The position numbers and the translations under genes are program-made. A DNA stretch of 64,000 nt from Dendrolimus kikuchii (Eukaryota > Arthropoda > Insecta > Lepidoptera > Lasiocampidae): contig CM034394.1 of assembly GCA_019925095.2 (NCBI GenBank), positions 6,398,272-6,462,271 of the forward strand. Direction: 5' to 3'. Position 1 is the first letter of the stretch, and each line of letters starts with the position of its first letter. The notes beneath the pieces are model-generated. The model searched no databases and had not been told where the DNA came from. It saw only the letters and a program-made list of their open reading frames with translations. Positions 1-10,719 of this stretch are shown one piece after another.

Positions 1-74
1 TGTACCATTTTGAGGAATGAGTTACTTATAAAAATCTTCGTCTATGTCGTCACCTTATTTCAAAATTGATCTTC

Positions 75-215
75 GAGATAGAATGTAGGCTATGGCCTTT
101 CTCAGGATACAATCTATCTGTTTGCCAAATTACTTTGAGATCTATTCATCCGTTAAGTCCTGAAATTGTAACAAATTTCTTCGCATTTTTTAAATATTTG
201 TATAGATTATAATCG
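75..215 (-). repeat. Degenerate Helitron-like fragment
   Basis: On the minus strand this segment follows the order of words in the better-preserved Helitrons at 9459 and 16619: a 'taagtcctgaaa'-like stretch, then a 'ggctatggcc'-like stretch. Both termini are lost. Assignment is by similarity within the window only. Confidence 0.35.
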
Positions 216-477
216 ACTGCTCATCAAATGAGATACTATGTCCCGACTTCGTATATAAATCTGTGTAAGTACACCTAAATCTAAGTACTAATAATAAAAT
301 AGTTGTGGTAGTTTATAGAAAAAGCGACTAATGCTAATATTTTTTTTAACTATGCATAAAAAGTACATTAGTTCAATAAAAAAACATTACACACACTACC
401 ATGTATAATCTTTTGTTTATTGTTCAAGTCAACAGTGTTGTAGCCTTAGCGAAATCTGTGATTATAGAAGTATAGTA

Positions 478-756
478 AATAATAATAATAACAGCCCATA
501 AATGTCCCACTGCTGGGCTCGGGCCTCCCCTTATAAGGGGAACGGACAGTATACCCGCCACGCTTGTCCAAGGAGGTTTGGCAGGTTTGACACATCGGTT
601 ATCTCGCTGTGCAAGTTGCATTACGATGTTTTCCTTCACCGTTGTTAGCACGGAGTAATTAAAACTACCTAAGTGGTGCATGCGTTCCGGCCAGGATCAA
701 ACCCGAGCCCTTTGGGGTTGGGACGCGTGCGTTAGCCATTACGCTACCTCGACTTC
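478..756 (-). mobile_element. tRNA-derived SINE (family A), complete copy
   Basis: On the minus strand the head carries RNA polymerase III promoter-like boxes: 'gtagcgtaatggctaacgc' (A box) and 'ggtttgatcctgg' (B box), as in a tRNA gene. The body ends in a conserved tail reading 'cagtgggacatttatggg' followed by (ATT)n. It is flanked by an 11-bp direct repeat gaagtatagta at 467-477 and 757-767, which I read as its target-site duplication. SINEs encode nothing and use LINE enzymes. An 85-codon open frame inside it is a by-product. Confidence 0.85.
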
Positions 757-767
757 GAAGTATAGTA

Positions 768-1370
768 TTTGACATTAATTATTATAGTCGAATTTCGAGC
801 ACGGGCGACCACTGATTAGTATTTATTATTATACTTGAAACATTTTCTTTTGTATCTACATACACATAACCAGAAATATATCAGTGGACCATATTGCTAC
901 AAAAAGATATAAAAAGGAAACTTAATATTATGTAATATTTTTATGTCGGAAAGCGTGAAAGATTTCTAAACGCCTTTACCTACACGAAGGATTATCAAGT
1001 TACACCTTGTTATATAATTTTGCACCCTATTCGTTTGTAACATGGATCTTTTAGAAAATATAGCTTTGCTTTAGCCACTTCTGGATTGCGGTTAAGAAGT
1101 TCTTTCTTTGTATTGTACGTGACGAGAATGTAAGGAGTGCTTATTAAATTTATATTTCTATAGTGTATTAAGATTTGTATTTTACATTGTAGTTGATTAA
1201 AGTCTTAGGATTATAGGAATATACTAGGATATACTAACATAAGTTTTTGCAAATAAAAAGAGTGAAATATTGCATTTATTATAATTATTGTTTAAACAGT
1301 AATTAAATTGTAATAATATTCTGCAAATAATTATATCATCTAAAACAATAAAAACCTAAAAATAAATAAC
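768..1370. other. AT-rich unique-looking stretch
   Basis: No coding potential, RNA gene or recognised repeat seen. Composition is strongly AT-rich with several short poly-A/T runs. Confidence 0.5.
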
Positions 1371-1375
1371 CATAA

Positions 1376-1475
1376 TAAAACTACCTTTTAACGGTTTTAA
1401 GCGCGGTAATTTTATTTGATTTTGGTTTTTCCGACGTTTGGGCCACTTTTCAGTGGCCGTGATCACGGAAGACAA
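1376..1475 (-). repeat. Repeat P, copy 1 (hammerhead-like, possibly Penelope-related)
   Basis: About 100 bp shared with 7365-7465 in opposite orientation. Read on the minus strand it has a palindrome 'ccgtgatcacgg', a hairpin 'ggccactgaaaagtggcc', then 'caaacgtcgg' and an AT-rich segment ending 'gttttatta'. The layout of a hairpin followed by GAAAC-like bases resembles hammerhead ribozymes known in Penelope-like retroelements. The ribozyme core is not canonical (see findings), and this copy has CAAAC where the other has GAAAC. Confidence 0.5.
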
Positions 1476-1602
1476 AGATGTCAAGTGTCAACGAGTATTG
1501 TTAAAGTTTTATTTAGCCTACCGCCAACTTGTTAATTTTAATTATTTAATTTGAATTTTGTTTATGGTTATTATTTACTCTATGGGAACCTAATCTAATT
1601 TA

Positions 1603-1682
1603 CTACCGCTTCGCAACATGTTATGGCTTGAAGAGAAGAAGCAGCGCAAGAAACTCTTTAGCAAACATGCCTAGGTCTAATA
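1603..1682 (+). repeat. Repeat G, copy 1
   Basis: An ~80-bp segment beginning 'taccgcttcgcaacatgtt' and running through 'agaagaagcagcgcaag' to 'catgcctag'. It recurs at 32895-32970 and more weakly at 5790-5850. It resembles the 3' end of a LINE but no coding part is attached. It abuts the LTR fragment that follows. Confidence 0.5.
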
Positions 1683-1690
1683 ATTTTATA

Positions 1691-1885
1691 GCCACTAGGC
1701 AAGACTTGGGTACATTCGGTAATCTATTTAGTGACGGACTTTGGGCGTGTTATTGAATCGTGCATTACGTTTGCACTGGTTGTGTTCAGTTATATTTGTA
1801 CCTGTGTTATACGTGTTTGTATAGTTCTAATAAATTATATAGTAATTTTAACGGCATTTTAATTCGAGTCCTGCAACTCGTAACA
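1691..1885 (+). mobile_element. 3' part of an LTR, same family as the solo LTRs at 25001 and 28056
   Basis: Matches the last ~190 bp of the two solo LTRs: 'gtacattcggtaatctat', 'tagtgacggacttt', 'gttatacgtgtttgtat', the polyadenylation-like 'aataaatt', and the terminal 'actcgtaaca'. The 5' half is missing, so this is a truncated copy. A (TA)n tract starts just after its end. Confidence 0.75.
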
Positions 1886-1906
1886 GTATATAGATATATA
1901 TATCAT

Positions 1907-1907
<1 letters not shown>

Positions 1908-1946
<39 letters not shown>
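1908..1946. repeat. (TA)n microsatellite
   Basis: Nearly uninterrupted TA dinucleotides directly after the truncated LTR. The open frame crossing it (IYIYIY residues) is not a gene. Confidence 0.9.
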
Positions 1947-1950
<4 letters not shown>

Positions 1951-2034
1951 TTCTTAAATTAGTTTGAGTATTTATGTATCTATTGCATTTTTCCTGCGCT
2001 ACCTACATCATCACCTGATTCAATATTTTTTTTA

Positions 2035-2180
2035 TTTAAGTTGCCTGCAAGAGATCACTTTGAGCGATAAGGCCGTCTATTATATTGCCTATAAAATATT
2101 GTAAATATGGTCGGTTTTTGTAATTGTATATTTTGGTGTGCAATAAAGTGTTTTCTCTCTCTGTCTCTCTCTCTCTCTCT
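2035..2180 (+). repeat. Repeat F, copy 1, ending in (CT)n
   Basis: Contains the family signature 'gcctgcaagagatcact' then 'gagcgataaggccg' and ends 'gcaataaagtgttt' before a (CT)n run at 2153-2180. The signature forms a short stem (gatcact/gagcgat). The AATAAAG end suggests the polyadenylated 3' end of a LINE or SINE transcript. Other copies are at 5253, 17630, 24363, 44675 and 50370. Confidence 0.65.
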
Positions 2181-2189
2181 AATATCTGT

Positions 2190-4015
2190 CATTAATCGTG
2201 TCATTAATTCGTTTCTTTTGGAGCGTATGTCTTGGAGCCCGAATTTCGCGTTCCTACATGGTCTTGTCTATTTTAAGAGGTCTTCGATATTTCTTATGCT
2301 GAGATCATTGGCACGCAAGTTATCACTTATGACCGCATTTCTTAGGTATAATTAAATGACATTTTTTACTATAAAGGCATCACTTAACCACTGCAATGTA
2401 GATAATCAAATCAGCTTAAACTGTTTAATATAACTTAATTCATAACACCCATATTCATCATTACTTAAATTTTATGTATGAATAAAATTGAAGTGTATGT
2501 TTATAAATTTAAAATAAATTCCATAATTTAAGAGAAAAATGTTGTCTATACGAAACAATCAAATAAAATAATAAATGACGGTGTGTCGGTCTGAAAGTTT
2601 GTCTCGAGTAAGCTTTAGTTTAGCTCGAAGGCTTTCAATGAAAATTTTAATGATTAAGGCTTGTATCAACGCCAACGTTGTTGAGGATTTTTCGAGCTAT
2701 AGCGGAGATATCATAGACGCGGTCGTCTCTCAGATACATTATTATTTTATTGTGAATAAAATGAAGTAGCATTTAAAAAAATTATAAAACCAAGTTATCT
2801 GTCTATCTAATGAAATCTAATCTAAGGAGTAAAATGGTTTCATGTCAATAATTTGGAGTTGATTTGGTGAATTATTTTCTTAACTTAAAAAAGCTATAGA
2901 CAAATTACGAAAAAGCCACGTTACGTCTCATATCATGACGATTTATGATATGAACGAATAGTTGTTTCTATTACACCCCACTTTCGAACTTTTGCGGTAA
3001 TAGGGGCCTTAAAAATAAGTACTTTTTTTAAATTACGTGTATATTCCATTTCTATATCTTTTAGGGTTCAGAATATATGAATGTAAATTCTAAGACTTGT
3101 CTAAAGGACGTGTCGGACATAGCTAGTGTACTAATATAATATAGAAACAAAAATAGACTTTATTTGAAGAAATAACGACGTACTTACACTGATCTTAGAT
3201 TTTTTTTTGAGAACATACACTCCGCTATTTCAGCTAATGATATTTACACTTGAGTGTATTTAATATATACATTATAATGAATGTAACTTATTAATACTTA
3301 GAAAGTGTGTGAACTCAGTACGCCTGAATCATTTTACGAATTTAATATTCCATCAGTCTTAATGCACTCCACTTAAACGCCTTTAATCTATCTACTTTTT
3401 TATGAAATAGAATGGATGGCTTCGAAGAACTGTCATAAATCAATTTGTTATAATAAATGGAAGTTCAAAGCGAAAATAGAATCGAATTTCATCATATTTA
3501 TTATAATTTTATCCTTATTTAGATGTAAATTTAGATTGGTAAAAATCCGGAACGTTTGCTCGAACATTGAGCGTCTGTATTTTTAAATTTTCTACTGAAA
3601 CCCACAGCATACCATTCATTCATTTCAAAATAAGGAGGCGTGATGTCAAGCAGTTGGGCGCTAAGGCTAATTTTTTGTGCTAAGAGCAGTTTTATATATG
3701 TTTCTATTATGTTCATATTTCTGATTGTCTTGTGTGTATCGCTTTTTGAAATAAATATTTTCTTTCTTTCAGATAGAAATAACATTCTGTAGGTAAGTAC
3801 ACGAAATGAGAACGACCGCAAGCCACTCAAGTGTGGCGGTTTTAGAATATTTGCAGTAATCGTTATTACTTAATTACTTGTATTTCATATCAACGTGTAG
3901 TATATATATTATTTTATACAAGTCATACTTATTCGACCATTTTTGACTGGTTTGTTAACATAAAAAATACATTCACAATGCAATGTTGCCTATTATTGTC
4001 TTGTTACATATAAAT
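2190..4015. other. AT-rich stretch without a recognised gene
   Basis: No convincing coding region. Two weak repeat traces are present. 2470-2520 resembles the 5' part of the Helitron at 34073 ('aataaaattgaagtgt'). 3700-3772 (repeat H) shares 'gtcttgtgtgt' and 'gaaataaatattt' with 48575-48652, followed by a pyrimidine-rich end in both. The remainder is unassigned. Confidence 0.45.
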
Positions 4016-4017
4016 GA

Positions 4018-4182
4018 GGTCAGGTAAAAAGTATCTCAAATAAACTTCCATCTATGAGGTTGAGAGGTTGATGAAAGTAGATGAAGCGAGAGTTACTTGT
4101 CACGATCGTTGCAAATGCTGCTCCATAGTCTCTGCCTACACCCCATGGGAAATAAGCGTGATTATATGTAGGTATGTATTTT
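4018..4182 (+). mobile_element. 5'-truncated RTE-like tail, subfamily B
   Basis: Shares words in the same order with the downstream part of the 30130-30750 fragment: 'caggtaaaaagtatctcaaa', 'gatgaaagtagatgaagc', 'ccccatgggaaa', 'gcgtgatta', then a decayed TATG-type tail. It holds only the 3' end of the element. A 73-codon open frame here is not a gene. Confidence 0.6.
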
Positions 4183-4439
4183 TGTGGTATAGAATATCAT
4201 TATTGCATATACAAAGTATTTTTAACAGAAACGAAACCCAACCTTTACACGACTCCATGGGTAATGTGTTGGTACAAGAAAATATTTAACAATTCAATTA
4301 CTCACTAAAAATCTTTAAAATAAGATTATACATATTACGTATTATATTATGCAAAAAAAAATACTAAATTTATTATAAATAAATTATAAGCTAGTACAAT
4401 GAAGAAATTTACAATTAATCGAATACAATAAAAGAAAAC

Positions 4440-4620
4440 TTAACTTATTTGTATTGTATTCTACCCATAGTCCCTCAAGACTATAAGTAGAACACTGAGC
4501 CTAGATCACCGTCTTCTACGGGTAAGATGCCCAGAAGGCTGGATACGTTTCCTCGCTGGATCGCTATACTGATCCGTTGCCTAACTAAATAAGTCAAATA
4601 ATTCTATTGTTGCAGCGTAC
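4440..4620 (+). repeat. Repeat Z, copy 1
   Basis: A locally GC-richer block with 'gatcaccgtct', 'gcccagaaggctgg' and 'cctcgctgga'. Similar words occur at 43860-43960 and, inverted, at 51795-51830. I cannot place it in a known superfamily. Confidence 0.35.
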
Positions 4621-4949
4621 TCGATCCGGTTGGCTTTCAGAAAATTCTTCGTTGAACTAACTGCAATTTCACTTCAGATCGGCACGCATGAATGCATGGG
4701 CAAATTGACGTGTTTGCGCTACAAGATGAGCTCTTTATATTGATGGCAGCCTGGTATTCGTATTGCTTATTATAAAGGAAATTTCTGTATTCTGTGCATG
4801 AGGGAGTTTATTGAATTATTTTATTTGTGAAATGATAAATAGTAAATAAAATGTTAGATACTGACTTAATACAGTTTATTTCAATAAAAATCTATTTTAT
4901 ACTAGCATGTTTTTATATCTTGAAGAAATATCAGATAAAAAGAACCTTA

Positions 4950-5085
4950 AGTAAACGTGTATATATGAGGAGAAATTAATGAAAGTAGATGAAACGAAAA
5001 GTGTTTGTCATGGTCGTAAGAGATGGAGATCCAACGTCGCTGCTTACCCCAATGAGAAACAGGCGTGAGCTTATACTGATGAATA
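4950..5085 (+). mobile_element. RTE-like tail, subfamily B
   Basis: Carries 'aatgaaagtagatgaaacga', 'catggtcgtaag', 'gagaaacaggcgtgagctta' in the order seen at 4018 and 30605. The simple-repeat tail has decayed to 'atactgatgaat'. Confidence 0.6.
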
Positions 5086-5252
5086 TTGATTGTCCTCTCA
5101 GGTATAATAGTGCTGCTTATTCTGTATGTATTATGATATGTTTATATAGTATATAATAAAGATTTTTATTTACTTATTTCATATATTTTGAATGTTTTAT
5201 ATAATTTATTGTCTACACCGACACTGTCATGTTTTAATATTTTCCTTAGTTT

Positions 5253-5380
5253 AAGGAGTTGCCTGGAGGAAATCGCTTTAAGCGATAAGGCGGCGGCCTT
5301 GTTCCAACATTAATTGTATGTATCTAGTTTTTAAGAAGGTAGCTTAAATTTTGGTAAACAATAAAGTGTTTTCATCATTC
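5253..5380 (+). repeat. Repeat F, copy 2
   Basis: Signature 'gttgcctggaggaaatcgct', 'aagcgataaggcggc', ending 'caataaagtgttttcatc'. Same orientation as all other long copies. Confidence 0.65.
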
Positions 5381-5789
5381 ATTCAATACTATAATGATTA
5401 TCATGAAAATTGCTTGTGTATTTTTATAACATTGAGAAACACTTCATACTTTTTATTCTAAAAAATATAAGTTTCTGTGGGATTTAAAATTCATGCAACT
5501 AAAGCTTAATGAAATAATTATCATGAAATTCAGTATATGTTACATTAGATAACAGATCTGAAAGCTTTTTTTTAATCACGGAGAATGCAATAATTTGTCT
5601 GAAATACGGATCTAAAGTTTATCGAGTGAAACCACGTGGTAGGTTTAATGTTTTAGTGTGACAAATAAGCTGTACTTACCCCTTACCTGTAGTTCTAGTA
5701 ATGACTTTTTTTTTTAAATCATGAATATAGTTATAATTAAGTCTACTTCCAACTCTACATGTAGAACTTCGCATTGTGGTTTTGCTGTT

Positions 5790-5850
5790 TAAAAGGGAGA
5801 AAGTAACAAGAAACTCCTTACCAACATACCTAACTAAGAAATTTAAATTT
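5790..5850 (+). repeat. Repeat G, degenerate copy
   Basis: 'gtaacaagaaactcctta' and 'caacatacctaac' line up with 'cgcaagaaactcttta' and 'caaacatgcctag' of the copy at 1603. Confidence 0.35.
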
Positions 5851-5978
5851 ATTTCCAGAACATCCAGCAACCTCTCTACCGGTTGTCGTCCCTAAATATT
5901 CCACAAAAATAATGAATATATTAAACCATACCCCAATCTGTAAACTAAATAATAAATAACACTTAATATTTTTTTTAA

Positions 5979-6208
5979 TCCGCAGACAAACACGCACATT
6001 GTATATCCCCAAGCTCAGCTAGTTATGCTTGTGTTATGGGTGATATACAACGGGACCACTCTGAGGCCGATCCCAGACGCCCAGACCATACTAAATAACA
6101 TAAAGTTCATCTCCGAAATTTACCATGCCAGGAATCGAATCCGGCGCCTCTGCTTTCCAGCGAATACGGCAGGCTAAGACTTAGCCCGCTTAACCACAGA
6201 GGGCGTCA
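5979..6208 (-). mobile_element. tRNA-derived SINE (family C), copy 1
   Basis: On the minus strand it starts 'gacgccctctgtggttaagc' (A-box-like), has a B-box-like 'gattcgattcctgg', and ends 'gtgcgtgtttgtctgcgga'. The same arrangement is found at 15186 (+) and 45900 (-), with a truncated copy at 27648. It is too diverged from a cloverleaf to be a working tRNA gene. Confidence 0.75.
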
Positions 6209-6209
6209 A

Positions 6210-7265
6210 TGCAATAATTCTTCTTTATGATATTTTTTACTTATCAAGTGCGATTTAACACTTTCAGGCTAAATTAAAAACTTGATGAAGGGCCATTTGC
6301 CACCTTCAAGACAAGCAACATTTATCTTTTATGTATTCCGTCCATAAATTTTGACGAGAGAAATACCCTCGGCCTCAAGGAAACACTTTAATTCCAGGAA
6401 AAGTGTATTTTTAAATCAAAAGAATGGATTTTATGATGTAATTTGCGGATATATGCTTCAGTACACATAAAAGTGGGATATTTAGTGTACAGAATTTGAA
6501 AGCAAACACAATAAACGCGTAAATAAAGAGGAGGTTACACAAACCTCAGTTATTCAAAACACCTTCAACCAAAGATTTTATGTAACCGGTTTTATTAAAA
6601 TGTTCCAATGACCGAACGGTTTCCGACAATAAACCAACAAATATGGGTCTCGCATGCCAACCTCGCTTCCACAAAGACTAACCAGCCTCGCAAATTGTTC
6701 CAAAACCCAATTATACGAGGTTACGAGCCCAAAATTTCGCAAACACAAGACCCTTACAAATTTCTACTCACACAACTAGTTCGGGAATTTACGTACATAC
6801 CAACCAGGTGGATTATTAAGTGGTTGTAAATCAAGTAATTGAGACGTTTTGGGATCGAAACCCTATTTAACAGTATGTTTTGCTATGTCATACATTTCAC
6901 TCAGGATCGTTTTAACTATCTTGGGCGCCGGGGTTCGAAATTGAGCCGATTTTGAACCGAGCCGAAATTGATTCGAGTACACATAGTTCGAATGTTAAAA
7001 ACTAGACGCCATACAACGGAACAAATATGTAAGAATTTCAACAAGAAATTTCACATTACGAAAATAAATAAGCTCAATAATTGTACCTCCTTGGAAGCGC
7101 TTTTGATCAATAATCCGTTCCATTTTAATACTATAGAGGCAAATGAGTCGAAAGATATAGTTCTAATTTTCACCACGCGCACGTGTCATCATTTGCAAAT
7201 ACGCCATTTTCATATTAGAAACGCCAAAGATTGTTGCGAATTTCAACTGATATTTATGTTTGTTT
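6210..7265. other. Stretch with no recognised feature
   Basis: Two small open frames (73 and 100 codons) occur here but have no domain, conserved motif or splice context that I can support. No repeat recognised. Confidence 0.45.
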
Positions 7266-7267
7266 TG

Positions 7268-7625
7268 TAGTGGAAAACTTACAAGCCCATAGATGGTGCT
7301 ATACAATAATTGAGGTCCCAAACGATGCCCGTAACGTACAAAGAATATATTTTAAGAATATATTTAGTTTTCCGTGATCACGGCCACTGAAAAGTGGCCG
7401 AAACGTCGGAAAACCAAAATCAAATAAAATTACCGCGCTTAAAACCGTTAAAACGTAGTTTTATTATGAATATATTATATACAAATTTCCAACAATAATA
7501 GATGGTCCTAGATATGCGAGGAACCACAATAGCCTCGCTGGAAGATCTTCCTTTGAGACGCTGGAGCATTCCATTTCTCTTCTTCCCCTACACGGGGTAC
7601 TCTCTTCAGTATTATAACTTATTGT
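7268..7625 (+). repeat. Repeat Y, copy 1, interrupted by repeat P
   Basis: Begins 'tgtagtgg' and contains 'cttacaagcccatagatgg', 'aacgtacaaagaatatat', 'tagcctcgctggaagatctt' and 'gagcattccat'. The uninterrupted counterpart is 59825-60065. The ~115-bp difference inside 'agaatatat' is repeat P (7365-7465). The TG start suggests an LTR but I could not fix the other end. Confidence 0.6.
7365..7465 (+). repeat. Repeat P, copy 2, inserted in repeat Y
   Basis: Contains 'ccgtgatcacgg', a hairpin 'ggccactgaaaagtggcc' at 7382-7399 and 'gaaacgtcgg' at 7400-7409. The A-rich remainder ends 'acgtagttttattat'. 'gaatatatt' occurs on both sides of the insert (and twice on the left), consistent with a target duplication. 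See copy 1 for the hammerhead comparison. Confidence 0.55.
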
Positions 7626-7794
7626 ACTGTTTTCTCGCAAATGTGTTGGAAAACGATTTATGACACGTGCAGTTGTTGGATTTTACAAATTCGTGACTAT
7701 GTAAACCCTCGACTTCGTCTCGAATTTGTCGCCCTCGCCATGAGCCCCGGCTTGCCCCCTCCTCCCCTCTAGATCCTGCCCTACTCTCTATCGC

Positions 7795-7918
7795 ATCATA
7801 AGGGCTGGTAACGCATTGGCCTCGCCTTGATGTTGCAGACGTCTGTAGGCGACGATAGCCACTTTTCATTACGTGGGCTGTCTGCCTATTTGCAAACTTC
7901 GCAATAAAAAACATAGAA
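7795..7918 (+). repeat. Repeat B, variant, 3' part
   Basis: Carries the 3' portion of repeat B ('gtaggcgacgatagcc', 'gtgggctgtctgcctat') and its end 'cgcaataaaaaa'. It matches the variant at 41536-41850 better than the main type. Confidence 0.55.
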
Positions 7919-8239
7919 AATCAATATTAATTCTCTCAGAAATAAGAACTAAACTCTAAAGGCAAAACGAATGTTCCAAAGCTGAACTATACATATTTTT
8001 GAACAATATCGCTACCTATATTTTATGGCCTTAAGAATATTAGTTACGTAATTTTGAAAACTAGCAGATTATACACTGTATGTATATAGGGTAAGGCTTG
8101 GCTTGCGCTCGGTCTTAGTCAGCCCTAGTTTCACTTATAAATACTGTTCAATCATTGCCTAGTTAACGGTAGGTAAAACATCTCTTCACTAATATAGCGG
8201 TCTACCTTCATTTTCTATGTGAGACAACAGACAGACAGT

Positions 8240-8395
8240 GGTTACGTCGCCTATGGATATTTACAACATCAAAGGTGCTTTCAACGTGCTGTTGACCTCG
8301 AAGGAGTGACTAAAACCTGGCCACTGATGCCGGAATATAACCTAAAGTTTTTATAGCGGCATATTCTAAAGCAGATATGGTAGCCATCTAATGCT
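8240..8395 (-). repeat. Repeat B, degenerate fragment
   Basis: On the plus strand it reads 'cctatggatatttacaacat', 'ggccactgatgccggaa', 'ggtagccatctaatg', which is the reverse order of repeat B. Both ends are lost. Confidence 0.5.
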
Positions 8396-8399
8396 CTAT

Positions 8400-9455
8400 T
8401 ATAAACTTTATGGACTCTGCATGTAGGAGAATACAAGGTTAATGAAACTTCTACTTAGCTATTGCAAAGGTTATGGTCAGTTATCCGTTTCAAATCATTA
8501 ATTTAGATACCAGCATTATATTCTTAAGGGCCACGCGTACTTTTTCGTGGTCGTCAGTACCTCCCAGTTACTGTTGCGTATAGGATAGGTATATCTAGTA
8601 ATGTTTCATATAGATGCTTCTTTAAGCCAAAACACACTAGATGATAATCAATATACCTATGATAGTACTAAATTTAAAATGTTAGATTATTGTAATACTT
8701 TAACGAGTTTATACTTATATACTAACATAATAGATAGGAGGGTAGTTTGTATACAATACTCCACTACTTGGCTCGATCCGACATCTTTGGCATATGTCCG
8801 TGTTCGGACGGAACGACGAGATAAAATTTCTACTCCGACTTTAGTCGAATGCAGCGTCTTACTCCGGCTTTGGCAGTAGGGTGTCTAAATATTGCGTCAG
8901 AAGTGAGACTAAATTAAATTGTCTATTAAAAATAAGACTAAGCACTCACCATATTCCGGGCAAACGATGCAAAATGCGACAGCCAAGAAAAAGCCGATCA
9001 CTTCACCACCGATACTTTTCCCGGCCATTTTTGTATTATTTTAGCCGACACTCGTTTGTACCGACATCTTTCCGTCTCCGTCCGATATTCACAGAACACC
9101 CGCGGGCAATACCGTCCTTTGTACAACTAACGAGTGAATCCACATCTTTATATCGTTTTCAGAAATGTTCTTTCATCTGCTACTGTTACATCTGAAACAA
9201 GGTATTTATTTGTTACTTACATGTTGGATACAAGCTTTCTGATTAATAGGTATGGTAGCAGCCGTGGCGACAAGCTGATGTTGTAACATTAAATCAAAGT
9301 CTCTTTAAATGTATTAACGTCACGTTCTAATAAAATAATAATAATTACTAGCGTTTCGATGCCGAAAGCTATTCAAGATAGTGGATTACCATACCCATCT
9401 ATTAAAATAAAGATCCTATTTTGGTGATTAATAAAGTGTTATCTGTTCTTATGAA
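8400..9455. other. Stretch with no recognised feature
   Basis: Two adjoining small open frames (8601-8879 and 8881-9195) lie here. Their composition is ordinary and they contain no family motif I know. I see no splice or promoter evidence and do not call them genes. Confidence 0.4.
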
Positions 9456-9458
9456 ATA

Positions 9459-9769
9459 CTAGCTTCTGTCCGCGTCCGGAATAGTTACTTTGGGCGAACG
9501 CTAACTTCAACCCGCAACTTTGTTTACGTAGAAGGTGAAACGCACGCAGCGGAAGTTTTTAAAAGGAAAAAAAACCCAATTTTGAAACATTCTTCATTGG
9601 TGTTCCGCTCCTATTGGTCCTGTCGTGATGATATATAGCCTATAGCCTTCCTCAATAAATGGGCTATCTAACACTGAAAGAATTTTTCAAATCAGACCAG
9701 TAGTTCCTGAGATTAGCGCGTTCAAGCAAACAAACAAACAAACTCTTCAGCTTTATATATTAGTATAGA
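9459..9769 (-). mobile_element. Non-autonomous Helitron, family 1
   Basis: On the minus strand it starts TC (reading 'tctatactaatatataaagc') and ends CTAG, with host A before and T after, the expected rolling-circle insertion pattern. A GC-rich segment near the 3' end ('cgcggac') is the expected place for the terminal hairpin. It is ~311 bp, so no Rep/helicase is encoded. A related copy is at 16619 and a 5' fragment at 57879. Confidence 0.75.
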
Positions 9770-9771
9770 TA

Positions 9772-10655
9772 TAGGTACAAATTATTACATGTCTTAGAAT
9801 TTTCTCAAGTGCGAGCTAGTCTACGCTTAATGAATATAATAGACATTTAGCCACGAAATCCAAAAAAAGTAATAAATTCAATATAACGCTTATCTCAACA
9901 AGTAACTTGCAGATTTTTAAAACCAACTCTCGTTGAAAGCCTTTTTCAAGTCAAACATTGTATTTTTATCAAACTTCATTGAATTTTGTCAGGTTTTATT
10001 ACCAATCAAAGACGGCAAATATTTTTAAGAGTAATTAAAAATTATCATTCTGATTTCTCGAGGCTTAACGATAAATATACATGTAATGCGTTCACTTCAT
10101 TTTTTTCGTTTAAATTAAAATATTATATGACAACATATACAATACATCTCCTTGCTAAATTTAACCCCTACAGACCCAGTACATTTAAAGAAGAATGACT
10201 GTTATACGTTATGTACTACATAGACAGACGACGAATATAATGGTTTCACAAGGATTCGGTTCTTGCAAAAATGGCCATGAAACGCCAAAAATAATCTTAA
10301 TATTAATAATGTTTAAACATTCCTTGGTCTTCTATAAAAGTATTATTACGAACAATATAAAACAACAAACAATGGAGGCTATAAACGGGTTCACGAAATT
10401 AAAGTACAAGCACCCTTTGAACGTGTAGGAGACTTCACCATTCAGCCAAGCGTTTAATACTTTATTTTATGTATCGTATTTGTGCCGAGATTTCTTAATT
10501 GACAACTTCTTTCTACCTACAGTTTGAGACAAACATTAAAATTTTAATTACGCAACTTGTTAAAGACGCCTAATTAAAAAGCTTTGTGAAGTTTGCTCGT
10601 AAAAATAAATTTGGAGCCCTTAGCATACGAAGGGCCCAAAATTTATAGTTTATTT
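9772..10655. other. Stretch with no recognised feature
   Basis: AT-rich, with two short open frames but no domain, repeat or RNA gene that I can name. Confidence 0.4.
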
Positions 10656-10657
10656 TT

Positions 10658-10704
10658 TAAAGGACCACTTCTATTCCATAGAATGGAATAGAAGTGGTCC
10701 TTTA
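10658..10704. repeat. Perfect 22-bp inverted repeat with 3-nt loop
   Basis: The arms are 10658-10679 and 10683-10704, core 'ggaccacttctattcc' and its exact complement, separated by 'aga'. No mismatch in 22 bp. Flanks are AT-rich. A direct repeat 'tatattcaatactag' begins at the right arm and recurs about 50 bp on. It could be a recent foldback or a hairpin-RNA source. No flanking transposon termini seen. Confidence 0.9.
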
Positions 10705-10719
10705 TATATTCAATACTAG

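Noticed and set aside
424..681. 85-codon minus-strand ORF
   Set aside because: Lies wholly in a SINE. The same frame recurs in other SINE copies and has no independent support.
7372..7409. Functional hammerhead ribozyme
   Set aside because: The core box is GUGAUCA instead of CUGANGA and no stem III partner is evident, so activity cannot be claimed. Kept only as a resemblance.
10658..10704. Rho-independent terminator
   Set aside because: The hairpin is too long and perfect, and it lies in eukaryotic repeat-rich DNA with no adjacent gene.
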